Source: Corynebacterium sp. SCR221107 (GTDB lineage Bacteria; Actinomycetota; Actinomycetes; Mycobacteriales; Mycobacteriaceae). From it: a stretch of 64,000 nt of DNA. Under the pieces are notes generated by a model that worked only from the letters and a program-made list of their open reading frames with translations, did no database searches and was not told where the DNA came from. The stretch covers positions 2,108,001 through 2,172,000 of the forward strand of contig NZ_CP115670.1 of assembly GCF_027886475.1 (NCBI RefSeq), in the 5' to 3' direction. Positions 22,001-31,376 of the stretch are shown one piece after another; position 1 is the first letter of the stretch, and each line of letters begins with the position of its first letter. The position numbers and the translations under genes were made by a program.

Positions 22001-22209
22001 TGCGCGGCGCCCTCACGGATTCTTGCTGCTTTCCATATTGGAGAAAACTCAGTCAGCCCACCTATTGGGACTATCTTGAAGCTATTCTCACTAACCCCCC
22101 ATTGCACTGCTGTCTTTTCTTGAATACGTGGTGAGCACGCACAATCGCCTGCTGTAACCGCGTCAGGCTCGAAGCCTTCTTTACTAGCGGCAAGGGCGGT
22201 AGCCATCAT
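21997..22209 (-). CDS. Small hypothetical protein, possibly a truncated gene
   Basis: A 70-residue reading frame, starting MMATALAASKEGFEPDAV and containing GDCACSPRIQEKTAVQWGVS and SPIWKAARIREGAAQ. There is no signal peptide and no family I know. A TGA lies four codons upstream, and no strong ribosome-binding site precedes the ATG, so it could be the 3' remnant of a longer gene. Its stop overlaps the start of the 78-residue gene by four bases, which supports a former operon. Confidence 0.42.
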   Translation of the reverse strand: MMATALAASKEGFEPDAVTAGDCACSPRIQEKTAVQWGVSENSFKIVPIGGLTEFSPIWKAARIREGAAQ

Positions 22210-22266
22210 GTGCGGCAGTCAAGGAATGAAAAAGACTGCCTGGTCTTCACCGACGAATCCCACGTG

Positions 22267-23139
22267 TTAAGAGGAGATGGCCGATTCCGCGGTGTTCGTT
22301 TCGCCCAGCGTCGGCTCGGCGGCGGTGGAGGAACCGGCAATCGTTATTTCCACGGAGCCGAGGACATCTTCGCTGAGGTCGTCGGCGGAGCCTAGCGTGT
22401 AGGCCACGATGACGTAGCCGTTGGCAAAGCTTGCCGAAGAGTGAGCAGCGAGGTCATCGGACCAGCCGAATTTGGTGCCGACCACGCCGGGCAGCAAGGC
22501 AGTGCCATAGCTTTGGCGGTAGCCGTCGGCCGCGATCGGTGCCACGTTGGCCATGGCGTACATGAGTGGCTTGCTTGCCTCGTCATCGCGGATGAGGTGC
22601 AAGAACTTAGCGAGGTCGTTGGTGGTGGTGGTCACCTCACCCCAGTAACCGGAGTAGGCGGTCTCATCGAGGCCGAAGGCTTCGATGACGTCATCGATGG
22701 CAGTGGGGTATTCGGCATCGAGTTGATCGGCGATGGAGTCGTCGGAGTTTTCGATCATATCGACTACCAGGTCGGTGTCGTCCGGCTCATGGTGCAAGAC
22801 CCAATAGGCCAGAAACAGCTTGGCCTGCGACAAGGCGGCGATGGGTTCATCGCTGCCCTCGGTGGTGGCGGTGCCGCCGTCGTCTTCGACAATGGTGATG
22901 ATGGTGCGGGGGTCGGGTTCAGCCACGATGCGGGCGAGGTCGACCGGCTCAGGTTGGCTAAAAAGGCTCGGCGCGACCTCGCCGAAGGAGGAAGTGCTAA
23001 CTGCGGCGGGAGTGCTTTCACGCTGCGCGGAGTTATCGGTGGTGGCAGCACAGCCTGTCAGCGCGATGGCTGCGGCAACGGCGAGCCCAACGAGCCGTGG
23101 ACGTCGGAAAGCAAAGGCGCCGGTGGGGTGGTCGGTCAT
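22267..23139 (-). CDS. Lipoprotein of the serine-hydrolase / beta-lactamase-like fold
   Basis: A 290-residue lipoprotein: basic N-terminus, hydrophobic segment LVGLAVAAAIALTGC with a lipobox (LTGC), then a Ser/Thr/Ala-rich spacer. The globular part has the layout of class A beta-lactamase-like proteins: ALSQAKLFLAYWVL (S-x-x-K type, SQAK), VVDMIENSDDSIADQL, and a late GTALLPGVVGTKFGW resembling the KTG element. It also resembles lipoproteins annotated as serine hydrolases in corynebacteria. Whether it has enzymatic activity is unclear. ATG 23139 is chosen because the signal peptide starts soon after it; upstream extension is not supported. Confidence 0.7.
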   Translation of the reverse strand: MTDHPTGAFAFRRPRLVGLAVAAAIALTGCAATTDNSAQRESTPAAVSTSSFGEVAPSLFSQPEPVDLARIVAEPDPRTIITIVEDDGGTATTEGSDEPIAALSQAKLFLAYWVLHHEPDDTDLVVDMIENSDDSIADQLDAEYPTAIDDVIEAFGLDETAYSGYWGEVTTTTNDLAKFLHLIRDDEASKPLMYAMANVAPIAADGYRQSYGTALLPGVVGTKFGWSDDLAAHSSASFANGYVIVAYTLGSADDLSEDVLGSVEITIAGSSTAAEPTLGETNTAESAISS

Positions 23140-23299
23140 TCGTTCAAGCTTAGAGCGCAACCTTGCGTTTGAGGAAAAGAAAGCATGGGAAACCCTACTG
23201 GTTTGCTGGGACAACGGAATGAACCCGCCCTTCCGGCACGTTGCGGGAATTATCGTTGTCTGGCAGGTGCTGCGGCCGGTGGTCATCTACAGTGTTCGT

Positions 23300-23665
23300 A
23301 TGACTGACACCAGTGCCACTGCCCTGCCAGCCTGCCCCGAGTGCGGCAGCGAGTTCACCTATGAAATGCCGCCACTTTTCGCGTGCCCGGAGTGCGGCCA
23401 CGAATGGCCTCAGGAGGCGGCACCTGAGGAGGAATTCCTCATTACGGATGCGGTGGGCAATATCCTCAGTGAGGGCGACTCGGTCACTATCACTACCACC
23501 GTCAAGGTCAAGGGCGCCTCCCAGCCGCTCAAGGCAGGCACAAAGGTCCGCGGAATTCGACTCAATCCCGACAAGGGCACAGGTCCACACGATCACTGCA
23601 TTGACTGTAAAATCGACGGCTTCGGGGCGATGAGCCTCAAGCCCGCGGTGGTCAAAAAGGCGTAG
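23300..23665 (+). CDS. PhnA-like zinc-ribbon protein (YjdM family)
   Basis: A 121-residue protein with two N-terminal zinc-knuckle pairs, CPECGSEF and CPECGHEW, followed by the small KOW-like PhnA domain (DAVGNILSEGDSVTITTTVKVKG to DCKIDGFGAMSLKPAVVKK). Despite the name, members of this family are not needed for phosphonate use, and their role is unknown. ATG 23300 lies between two genes of opposite direction. The ORF could extend far upstream in frame, but that stretch is antisense to the lipoprotein gene and not coding. Confidence 0.85.
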   Translation: MTDTSATALPACPECGSEFTYEMPPLFACPECGHEWPQEAAPEEEFLITDAVGNILSEGDSVTITTTVKVKGASQPLKAGTKVRGIRLNPDKGTGPHDHCIDCKIDGFGAMSLKPAVVKKA

Positions 23666-23814
23666 TCACCCCGGGGAGCATCTTTGCTCGCGATAGATCA
23701 ATCTTGTGCAGCTGGCGGTGGTTTTCCGCCTCCGAGATCCATGAGTCCGCAGGTTGTGGCCGATTTCTCGATCGCCGAGGTTTTCGTGTCGCGTGGACTT
23801 ATTAAGGTAAAGGC

Positions 23815-24699
23815 ATGAGCGGATTACTCTCCCAAGAGGTCTACGACCGCGCCCTCGGCGCCTGGTACGGCCAGATTATCGGCGACAATCAGGGCGCCCA
23901 TTTTGAATTCAAGGAACCGTCCCAAATTGACGTCAGCACGCTGCATACTATGCACGATGGTGGCTATTGGAAGCTGATCGCAGGCCAAGGCACAGATGAC
24001 ACCGAGATGGCCCTCGCCTTGGCTCGCAGCCTGCTGCGCCGCGGCGGCTTTGACAAGGACGATGTCCTCGCTTCTTACAAAAGGTGGGCACGAGATGCCT
24101 TCGACATCGGCGCGACGTGCAGTGCCGCTTTGCTTTCCGACGTCTACAGTCCCGAAAGCCAGGCCAACGGCGCGCTCATGCGGTCAAGCCCCATCGGCAT
24201 TGCCTTTGAACCACAGGAGGCGGCCCGCATTGCCGCCCTCGATTGTGTGCTCACCCACATCCACCCCCACTGCGTGGAGCTCAATTCCCGCTATGCCCGC
24301 GCGCTGTCCACGCAGATCCGCCAGGGCATCGGTCGAATGGCGCTGGTCCAGTTGCTCGGCGGTGAGCGGGAGCTGCCCGAGGACTTTGTCACGCACATGG
24401 GCTTTGTGGACCTTGCCTTTGGTGTCACTGTCTTCGAGGTCGCCCACGCGCGAAGCTTCGAGCAGGGACTTTTAGACGTTATCGCCCGTGGCGGGGACAC
24501 CGATACCAATGCCGCGATCGCGGGGGCGATGCTCGGTGCCCTCTTCGGAGCGGAGGCCATCCCGCTTGCCTGGCGTGAGGCGGTGGATCACGCTCGCCCG
24601 GGGCCTGCAACCTCGCACCCGCGCCCGGAGGAATATTGGACCTGTGACGCGCGCGAGCTTGCGTATGCGCTCGTGGAGCTTGAAACCGTGGCGTCGTAA
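23815..24699 (+). CDS. ADP-ribosylglycohydrolase family protein
   Basis: A 294-residue protein of the DraG/ARH family, which removes ADP-ribose from modified proteins or nucleic acids. The magnesium-binding motifs are intact: GQIIGDNQGAHFEF near the N-terminus, GQGTDDTEMALALA at about 57-70, and GGDTDTNAAIAGAMLGALFGA towards the C-terminus. AAGGTAAAGGC precedes the ATG. Substrate cannot be told from sequence. It lies directly before gltBD but is separated from it by a 180-base gap containing a DtxR-like box, so it is probably a separate unit. Confidence 0.88.
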   Translation: MSGLLSQEVYDRALGAWYGQIIGDNQGAHFEFKEPSQIDVSTLHTMHDGGYWKLIAGQGTDDTEMALALARSLLRRGGFDKDDVLASYKRWARDAFDIGATCSAALLSDVYSPESQANGALMRSSPIGIAFEPQEAARIAALDCVLTHIHPHCVELNSRYARALSTQIRQGIGRMALVQLLGGERELPEDFVTHMGFVDLAFGVTVFEVAHARSFEQGLLDVIARGGDTDTNAAIAGAMLGALFGAEAIPLAWREAVDHARPGPATSHPRPEEYWTCDARELAYALVELETVAS

Positions 24700-24793
24700 A
24701 GCAAAAAAATGCACGCGGAGGGGACAACTATAGCGCCAAAGGCCGCGCCACAAAAGTGGGATATCTCACAGACCACCCCGTGAGTACCAAATT

Positions 24794-24812
24794 TTAGGCT
24801 GCCCTAACTTTA
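24794..24812 (+). promoter_or_regulatory. DtxR-like box upstream of gltB
   Basis: The 19 bases from 24794 match 15 of 19 positions of the DtxR consensus TWAGGTTAGSCTAACCTWA, keeping the TTAGG-N4-CCTAA core. It lies 68 bases before the gltB start, at promoter distance. GltBD is an iron-sulfur enzyme, so iron control would make sense. The match is by eye only. Confidence 0.5.
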
Positions 24813-24879
24813 CATATGAATAATAAACCTGTTGATTAATAGATAGATTCTAAGCACATCTGAAAGCGTGAGGGGATTT

Positions 24880-27800
24880 ATGAAAAGACAGGGATTGTAT
24901 AACCCGGGCTTCGAGCACGATGCCTGTGGTGTCGCTTTCGTCGCTGACATGTATGGTCGCGCCACGCGCGCAATGGTAGATAAGGCCCTCCAGGCTCTGG
25001 TCAACCTCGATCACCGCGGCGCCGCCGGTGCCGAAAAGAACACCGGTGACGGTGCGGGCATCTTGATTCAGATCCCAGACAAGTTCTACCGCGAGGTCGT
25101 CGACTTCGAGCTGCCCAAGGCCGGCTCCTACGCCACCGGCATCGCCTTCCTGCCACGCGCGCGCATGTCCATGCTCGACGCCAAGCGCGAGATCGAAGCC
25201 ATCGCCGTCGAAGAGGGCGCAACCGTTTTGGGCTGGCGCAAGGTGCCCTGTCACTCCTCCATGCTGGGCGAGATGGCCAAGGAAGCCATGCCGCACTTCG
25301 AGCAGATCTTCCTCTCCGTCGAAGACGACAACGGACTAAAAAAGGACATCGACCTCGACCGGGTGATGTTCTTTATCCGCAAGCGCTGCGAGCGCGAGCT
25401 GGGAACCAAAAACGGCGAGGACACAGTGTACTTCCCATCGTTGTCCGCGCGCACCATCGTCTACAAGGGCATGCTGACCACCCCGCAGCTGTCCGAGTTC
25501 TATGAGGATCTTACCGACCCGCGCATGGAGACCGCCATCGCGCTGGTTCACTCTCGTTTCTCCACCAACACCTTCCCATCGTGGCCGCTGGCACACCCTT
25601 ACCGCCTCGTGGCTCACAACGGAGAAATCAACACCGTCCTCGGCAACGAGAACTGGATGCACGCCCGCGAGGCACTCATCCAGTCCGAGAAGCTCGGCCC
25701 GCTCGACCGTGTGCTGCCGATCTGTACCCCATCCGGCTCCGACACCGCCCGCTTCGACGAAGCCTTGGAACTGTTGCACCTCGGTGGGCGATCCCTGCCG
25801 CATGCGGTCATGATGATGATCCCACAGGCCTGGGAGCACGCCGATAACATCGACCCGCAGCTGCGCGACTTCTATGAGTACCACTCCTGCCTCATGGAAC
25901 CGTGGGACGGCCCGGCGGCCGTAGCCTTTACCGACGGCACCCTGGTCGGCGCCACCCTCGACCGCAACGGCCTGCGCCCGGGACGCATCTGGATCACCGA
26001 CGACGGACTGGTCGTCATGGCCTCCGAGGCTGGCGTGCTCGACATCGACCCCGCGCACGTGGTCAAGCGCACCCGCGTGCAGCCGGGACGGATGTTCCTG
26101 GTGGACACCAAGGCCGGCCGCATCATCGAGGATGAGGAAATCAAGGCCGAGCTGGCAACCGCCCAGCCCTATGGTGAGTGGATCAAGGCCAACTTCGTCC
26201 ACCTCGAGGACCTGCCGCAGACCAAGTACAACTACATGCCACACAATCGCGCCGTGCTGCGCCAGCGCGTCTTCGGCATCACCGAGGAAGACGTCGACCT
26301 CATCATCCAGCCGATGGCGCTCAACGCCGCCGAGGCCATCGGATCCATGGGCTCCGACACCCCGATCGCGGCGCTGTCCTCGCGCCCGCGCATGCTGTTC
26401 GACTTCTTCGCGCAGCGCTTCGCCCAGGTGACCAACCCACCGCTGGACTCCATCCGCGAGAAGCCGGTGACCTCCATGTTCACCCTGCTCGGCGCGCAGT
26501 CCGACGTGCTCAACCCCGATGCTGAGGCCGCACGCCGCATCCACCTGGATCGCCCGATCATCGACAACCACGAGCTGGCCACCCTCATCCACGCCAACGA
26601 CGGCAACGATTGGGAAGCCTTCGGGGCCACCGTCATCTACGGCCTGTACCCCGTCGCCCACCACGGCAAGGGCATGCGCGAGGCCATCGCCCGCGTGCGC
26701 CGCGAGGTCTCCGAGGCCATCCGGGCGGGCAAGACGCTCATCGTCATCTCCGACCGCGAGTCCGACGAGCGCTACGCGCCGATCCCGTCGCTGCTGTTGA
26801 CCTCCGCCATCCACCAACACCTGGTGGAGGAGCGCACCCGCACCCGCGCCTCGCTGGTCATCGAGTCCGGCGACGCCCGCGAGGTCCACCACCTGGCCAT
26901 GCTGATTGCCTTCGGCGCCGATGCCATCAACCCCTACATGGCCTTCGAAACCATCGACGAGCTGCGCATGAAGGGCCAGCTCGGCGACCTGACGCTCGAT
27001 GCCGCCTGCCGCAACTACATCAAGGCGGCCACCTCGGGCATCTTGAAGGTCATGGCCAAGATGGGTATCGCCACCGTCGCTTCCTACCGTGGCGCCCAGC
27101 TTGCCGACGTCACCGGCCTGCACCAGGACCTGCTCGACGAGTACTTCGGCTCCATCGTGTCCCCGATCTCCGGCATGGGCTTGGAAGACATCGCAGCCGA
27201 TGTGGAGGCGCGCCACCGCCAGGCATTCTTGCCACGCCCGGAGGAATACGCCCACCGCGAGCTGGATCTTGGCGGCGAGTACAAGTGGCGCCGCGAGGGC
27301 GAGTACCACCTGTTTAACCCGGAGACCATCTTTAAGCTGCAGCACGCCACCCGCACGGGCCAGTACGCGATCTTCAAGGACTACACCCGCAAGGTCGACG
27401 ATCAGTCCAAGCGCCTGGCCACCATCCGCGGCCTGTTTGAGTTCGCGCCGGATCGCCCGTCGATCTCCATCGACGAGGTCGAGTCGGTGGCCGACATCGT
27501 GCAGCGCTTCTCCACCGGCGCCATGTCCTACGGCTCCATCTCCGCCGAGGCCCACGAGACCCTGGCTATCGCGATGAACCGACTGAAGGGCATGTCCAAC
27601 TCCGGTGAGGGTGGCGAGGACGCCCGCCGCTTCGACGTTGACCCCAACGGCGACTGGCGTCGCTCGGCCATCAAGCAGGTGGCCTCCGGCCGCTTCGGCG
27701 TGACCAGCAACTACCTCACCAACTGCACGGACATCCAGATCAAGATGGCCCAGGGTGCTAAGCCGGGTGAAGGTGGCCAGCTGCCGCCGAACAAGGTCTA

Positions 27801-29460
27801 CCCGTGGATCGCCGAGGTGCGCATCACCACCCCGGGCGTGGGTCTCATCTCCCCGCCTCCGCACCACGACATCTACTCGATCGAGGACCTGGCACAGCTC
27901 ATTCACGATCTGAAGAATGCCAACCCGGATGCCCGCATTCACGTCAAGCTCGTCGCCGAGCAGGGCGTGGGCACCGTCGCCGCCGGTGTCTCCAAGGCAC
28001 ACGCGGACGTCGTACTCATCTCCGGCCACGACGGCGGCACCGGTGCTTCGCCTTTGACCTCGCTCAAGCACGCCGGCGGCCCGTGGGAGCTGGGACTGGC
28101 CGAAACCCAGCAGACCCTGCTGCTCAACGGCCTGCGTGACCGCATCCGCGTCCAGTGCGACGGCCAGCTCAAGACCGGCCGGGACGTGGTTATCGCCGCC
28201 CTTTTGGGTGCCGAGGAGTTCGGCTTCGCCACCGCCCCGCTGGTGGTCGAGGGCTGCATCATGATGCGCGTGTGCCACCTGGACACCTGCCCGGTGGGCG
28301 TGGCAACCCAGAACCCGGAACTGCGCAAGAAGTTCACCGGCCGCGCCGAGCACGTGGTCAACTTCTTCACCTTCATCGCCCAGGAGGTCCGCGAATACCT
28401 GGCGGAGTTGGGCTTCCGCTCCATCGACGAGGCCGTCGGCCAGTCCCAGGTCCTGAAGATGACCGAGGCTGCCGCCACCGAGCGCGCCGGAAAGCTGGAC
28501 CTGTCCCCGATCTTCGAACGCGTGGAGTCGAAGTTCTTCCGCAACCAGAACCTGCGCTGCACCAAGAAGCAGGAGCACGGCCTGGAAAACGCACTCGACA
28601 ACCAGATCATCCGCGACACCCAGCTCACGATCGATGCCGCGGCGGCCAAGAACTCCGCCAACGCCCCGAGCTGGATGGCCGCAGGCGAGGACCCGCAGGT
28701 CAAGCTCTCCTACCCGATCACCAACGTCAACCGCTCGGTGGGTACCATGACCGGCTCGCGCGTCACCCGCGCTGCCGGCGGCAAGGGCCTTCCCAGCGAC
28801 ACCCTGCACCTGACGTTTACCGGCTCCGCGGGTAACTCCTTCGGTGCCTTCGTCCCCGCGGGCATGACCCTGGACCTGGTCGGCGACGCCAACGACTTCG
28901 TGGGCAAGGGCCTATCCGGCGGCCGCATCGTGGTGCGCCCGGATACCAATACCCCGGCTCAGCTCAAGGCGAACCCGGACATCATCGCCGGAAACGTGGT
29001 GGCCTTCGGCGCCACCAGCGGCGAGATGTACATCGCGGGTTCGGTCGGCGAGCGCTTCTGCGTTCGTAACTCCGGCGCCACGGTGGTCGTCGAGGGCATC
29101 GGCAACCACGGCTGCGAGTACATGACCGGCGGCACCGTCGCCATCCTCGGCGAGGTCGGCGACAACTTCGGCGCCGGCATGTCCGGCGGCGTGGCCTACA
29201 TCGCCCCGCAGGACGGCCTGGAAAACAAGCTCAACCCGGACGTGGCAAACGGCATCGAGCCGTTGCTGCCGGAGGACGTCGATAAGCTCAAGGCGCTTTT
29301 TGCCGCTTTTGAACAACGCACCGGCAAGCCAGTCACCATCGACCCGACCCAGATGGTCAAGATCCTTCCTGCGCCTTATCGCAAGGTGCTCGACGTCATC
29401 GAGGTCGCAACCCGCGAGGGCCGCGACGTCAACGAAGCAATCATGGAGGCAGTGAACTAA
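24880..29460 (+). CDS. gltB: Glutamate synthase (NADPH), large subunit
   Basis: GltB takes the amide nitrogen of glutamine and makes glutamate from 2-oxoglutarate. The 1526-residue chain is full length. The mature N-terminal nucleophile is the cysteine of HDACGVAF at about residue 16, after a short propeptide. The glutamine amidotransferase domain spans about the first 400 residues. FMN-domain motifs include [19 protein letters not shown], and the 3Fe-4S cysteines lie in [16 protein letters not shown]. The C-terminal beta-helix domain has [24 protein letters not shown] 24880 follows GAGGGG; a GTG four codons upstream is possible. Its stop overlaps the gltD start by one base. Confidence 0.97.
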   Translation: MKRQGLYNPGFEHDACGVAFVADMYGRATRAMVDKALQALVNLDHRGAAGAEKNTGDGAGILIQIPDKFYREVVDFELPKAGSYATGIAFLPRARMSMLDAKREIEAIAVEEGATVLGWRKVPCHSSMLGEMAKEAMPHFEQIFLSVEDDNGLKKDIDLDRVMFFIRKRCERELGTKNGEDTVYFPSLSARTIVYKGMLTTPQLSEFYEDLTDPRMETAIALVHSRFSTNTFPSWPLAHPYRLVAHNGEINTVLGNENWMHAREALIQSEKLGPLDRVLPICTPSGSDTARFDEALELLHLGGRSLPHAVMMMIPQAWEHADNIDPQLRDFYEYHSCLMEPWDGPAAVAFTDGTLVGATLDRNGLRPGRIWITDDGLVVMASEAGVLDIDPAHVVKRTRVQPGRMFLVDTKAGRIIEDEEIKAELATAQPYGEWIKANFVHLEDLPQTKYNYMPHNRAVLRQRVFGITEEDVDLIIQPMALNAAEAIGSMGSDTPIAALSSRPRMLFDFFAQRFAQVTNPPLDSIREKPVTSMFTLLGAQSDVLNPDAEAARRIHLDRPIIDNHELATLIHANDGNDWEAFGATVIYGLYPVAHHGKGMREAIARVRREVSEAIRAGKTLIVISDRESDERYAPIPSLLLTSAIHQHLVEERTRTRASLVIESGDAREVHHLAMLIAFGADAINPYMAFETIDELRMKGQLGDLTLDAACRNYIKAATSGILKVMAKMGIATVASYRGAQLADVTGLHQDLLDEYFGSIVSPISGMGLEDIAADVEARHRQAFLPRPEEYAHRELDLGGEYKWRREGEYHLFNPETIFKLQHATRTGQYAIFKDYTRKVDDQSKRLATIRGLFEFAPDRPSISIDEVESVADIVQRFSTGAMSYGSISAEAHETLAIAMNRLKGMSNSGEGGEDARRFDVDPNGDWRRSAIKQVASGRFGVTSNYLTNCTDIQIKMAQGAKPGEGGQLPPNKVYPWIAEVRITTPGVGLISPPPHHDIYSIEDLAQLIHDLKNANPDARIHVKLVAEQGVGTVAAGVSKAHADVVLISGHDGGTGASPLTSLKHAGGPWELGLAETQQTLLLNGLRDRIRVQCDGQLKTGRDVVIAALLGAEEFGFATAPLVVEGCIMMRVCHLDTCPVGVATQNPELRKKFTGRAEHVVNFFTFIAQEVREYLAELGFRSIDEAVGQSQVLKMTEAAATERAGKLDLSPIFERVESKFFRNQNLRCTKKQEHGLENALDNQIIRDTQLTIDAAAAKNSANAPSWMAAGEDPQVKLSYPITNVNRSVGTMTGSRVTRAAGGKGLPSDTLHLTFTGSAGNSFGAFVPAGMTLDLVGDANDFVGKGLSGGRIVVRPDTNTPAQLKANPDIIAGNVVAFGATSGEMYIAGSVGERFCVRNSGATVVVEGIGNHGCEYMTGGTVAILGEVGDNFGAGMSGGVAYIAPQDGLENKLNPDVANGIEPLLPEDVDKLKALFAAFEQRTGKPVTIDPTQMVKILPAPYRKVLDVIEVATREGRDVNEAIMEAVN

Positions 29461-31001
29461 TGGCTGATCCACACGGTTTTCAGAAGTTTGACCGCGCAGA
29501 GCCCGCACACCGCCCGGTTCCGCTGCGCCTCATGGACTGGCGCGAGGTCTACGAAAAGGCCCCCGAGGGCCAGATCCAACAGCAGGCCACCCGCTGCATG
29601 GACTGCGGCGTGCCGTTTTGCCACGAGGGCTGCCCGCTGGGCAACATCATCCCCGAGTGGAACGACCTGGTGCGCCAGGACCGCTGGCGCGAGGCCTTCG
29701 ACCGCCTGCACGCCACGAACAACTTCCCCGAGTTCACCGGCCGCCTGTGCCCCGCTCCCTGTGAGGGCGCCTGCGTGCTCGGCATTGCCGACGACGCGGT
29801 GACCATCAAGAATATCGAGCTGGCCATCGCCGAGCGCGGCTTCGAAGAGGGCTGGGTCGTACCCATCAAGCCGTCCCTGGACACCGGCATGCGCGTGGCC
29901 GTGGTCGGCTCCGGCCCAGCGGGTCTGGCCGCCGCCCAGCAGCTGACCCGCGCCGGCCACAACGTCACCGTCTTCGAGCGCGACGACCGCCTCGGCGGCC
30001 TCATGCGCTACGGCGTGCCCGAGTACAAGATGGAAAACAAGTGGATCGACCGTCGCCTGGAGCAGATGCGCGCCGAGGGCACGGAGTTCCGCGTGGGCGT
30101 TTCCCCCACCGCGGCCGATCTGAACAACTACGACGCCGTGGTGCTGGCCACCGGCACCCCGGTGCCGCGCGAGCTGCCCGTCGAGGGCCGTGAGCTCGAG
30201 GGCATCTACCCGGCGATGGACTACCTCAACCTGCAAAACCGCGTGTGCGAGGGCGACATGGAGGCCCCAGCGATCACCGCGCACGGCAAGAAGGTGGTCA
30301 TCATCGGCGGCGGCGACACCGGCATCGACTGCTTCGGTACCGCGCTGCGCCAGGGCGCTACTTCGGTCACCCAGTTCGACATTCACGCCCGCGCCCCGCA
30401 CTCGCGCGCCGCGTCGACCCCGTGGCCGATGTACCCTAAGATCTACCGCACCGCCACCGCCCACGAGGAGGGCGAGTACGTGGTCACCGGCAACGAGTCC
30501 GCCGCGGAGATCGAGGCGCTCGGCCTAGCCAAGCGCGCACCGGGTGACACTCTGGGCGAGCGCACCTACTCGGTCAACACCGTCTCCTTCCACGGCGAGA
30601 ACGGCCACGTGACCAGCCTGCGCGGCAACGAGGTCAAGGTCGTTGACGGGCGCCGCGTGGCCATCGAGGACACCGACTTCGAGTTGGACGCCGACTTGGT
30701 GCTCTTGGCCCTTGGCTTCGCCGGTGCTGAGCGCGGTGGCGTGGTCCACGAGCTGGGAGTCGCCTTCGACGAGCGTGGCCGCATGGTCCGCGACGAGGCC
30801 TATCGAGCTCAGATCAAGCCGCTGTTCCCGAACTTCAAGCCGCGCGTCTACGTCGCCGGCGACAACGGCCGCGGCCAGTCGCTCATCGTCTGGGCCATCG
30901 CCGAGGGTCGCGCCTGCGCCGCCGCCGTCGACGCCGACCTCATGGGTGAGACCTCCCTTCCGGTCGCAGTCACCCCTGCGACCACGCCGCTTGGCATTTA
31001 G
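29460..31001 (+). CDS. gltD: Glutamate synthase (NADPH), small subunit
   Basis: GltD oxidises NADPH and feeds electrons to GltB. The 513-residue protein has the two N-terminal cysteine clusters (CMDCGVPFCHEGCPLGN and CPAPCEGACVLG) that bind 4Fe-4S centres, the FAD motif GSGPAGLAAAQQL, and the NADPH motif VVIIGGGDTGID. It ends with the FAD-contact region RVYVAGDNGRGQSLIVWAI. The ATG overlaps the gltB stop (TAATG), so the two are translationally coupled. A terminator follows. Confidence 0.97.
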   Translation: MADPHGFQKFDRAEPAHRPVPLRLMDWREVYEKAPEGQIQQQATRCMDCGVPFCHEGCPLGNIIPEWNDLVRQDRWREAFDRLHATNNFPEFTGRLCPAPCEGACVLGIADDAVTIKNIELAIAERGFEEGWVVPIKPSLDTGMRVAVVGSGPAGLAAAQQLTRAGHNVTVFERDDRLGGLMRYGVPEYKMENKWIDRRLEQMRAEGTEFRVGVSPTAADLNNYDAVVLATGTPVPRELPVEGRELEGIYPAMDYLNLQNRVCEGDMEAPAITAHGKKVVIIGGGDTGIDCFGTALRQGATSVTQFDIHARAPHSRAASTPWPMYPKIYRTATAHEEGEYVVTGNESAAEIEALGLAKRAPGDTLGERTYSVNTVSFHGENGHVTSLRGNEVKVVDGRRVAIEDTDFELDADLVLLALGFAGAERGGVVHELGVAFDERGRMVRDEAYRAQIKPLFPNFKPRVYVAGDNGRGQSLIVWAIAEGRACAAAVDADLMGETSLPVAVTPATTPLGI

Positions 31002-31052
31002 CTTGCCGACGCCCACGGTGTAGCACCCACCGGTACTAGGTGGCGATCGCGA

Positions 31053-31120
31053 AAGGCCCGGCTTCTGGCGACAACCTTCTTTGCGAGGAGGTCAACCGCT
31101 AGAAGCCGGGCCTTCTGTTG
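31053..31120 (+). terminator. Terminator after gltD
   Basis: A perfect 14-bp stem (31053-31066 with 31101-31114) encloses a 34-base loop that may form a small inner hairpin. T-rich sequence follows. Confidence 0.75.
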
Positions 31121-31169
31121 TGTCTTACTGAACTTTGGATCCTCCACGACGCTTGGCTTCACTTTTGTG

Positions 31170-31249
31170 GTCGAAAGGAGTCGGTCGAAAGGAACCAGTT
31201 TTCGGGCGGCGGCGAAAGGGGGCTCCTTTCGACCGACTCCTTTCGACCT
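31170..31249. repeat. Perfect 25-bp inverted repeat, 80 bp overall, with internal direct repeats
   Basis: The arm at 31170-31194 is exactly complementary to 31225-31249, around a 30-base loop. Each arm contains the unit GGTCGAAAGGA twice, so the whole is two direct copies facing two inverted copies. The loop itself has a TTTCG/CGAAA pairing. It lies in the gap between gltD and a convergent permease gene, apart from both of their terminators. The wider gap (31002-31376) has no gene. Confidence 0.85.
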
Positions 31250-31324
31250 TCAGATTCGAAGCACAACTAGGCAGCGTGATGGGACACCCGCTGTCACACT
31301 CACTTGGTCGCTAAAACTCACAAA

Positions 31325-31355
31325 GCCCGCAACCTTCACACGAAGGCGGCGGGCC
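31325..31355 (-). terminator. Terminator of the YuiF-type permease gene
   Basis: On the minus strand GGCCCGC-CGCCTTC pairs with GAAGGTT-GCGGGC around a short GTGT loop and is followed by TTTGTGAGTTTT. It lies about 22 bases past the permease stop. Confidence 0.78.
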
Positions 31356-31376
31356 ACAATCTTTTGTGTTTGCTTG

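Noticed and set aside
25336-28809. A 1157-codon open frame antisense to gltB
   Set aside because: It is a shadow of the GC-rich codons of gltB on the opposite strand, with skewed composition (Val/Leu/Gly/Asp/His-rich) and no family features.
31170-31249. CRISPR array from the repeated GGTCGAAAGGA units
   Set aside because: Only two direct units per arm, no spacers of regular length, and no cas genes nearby.
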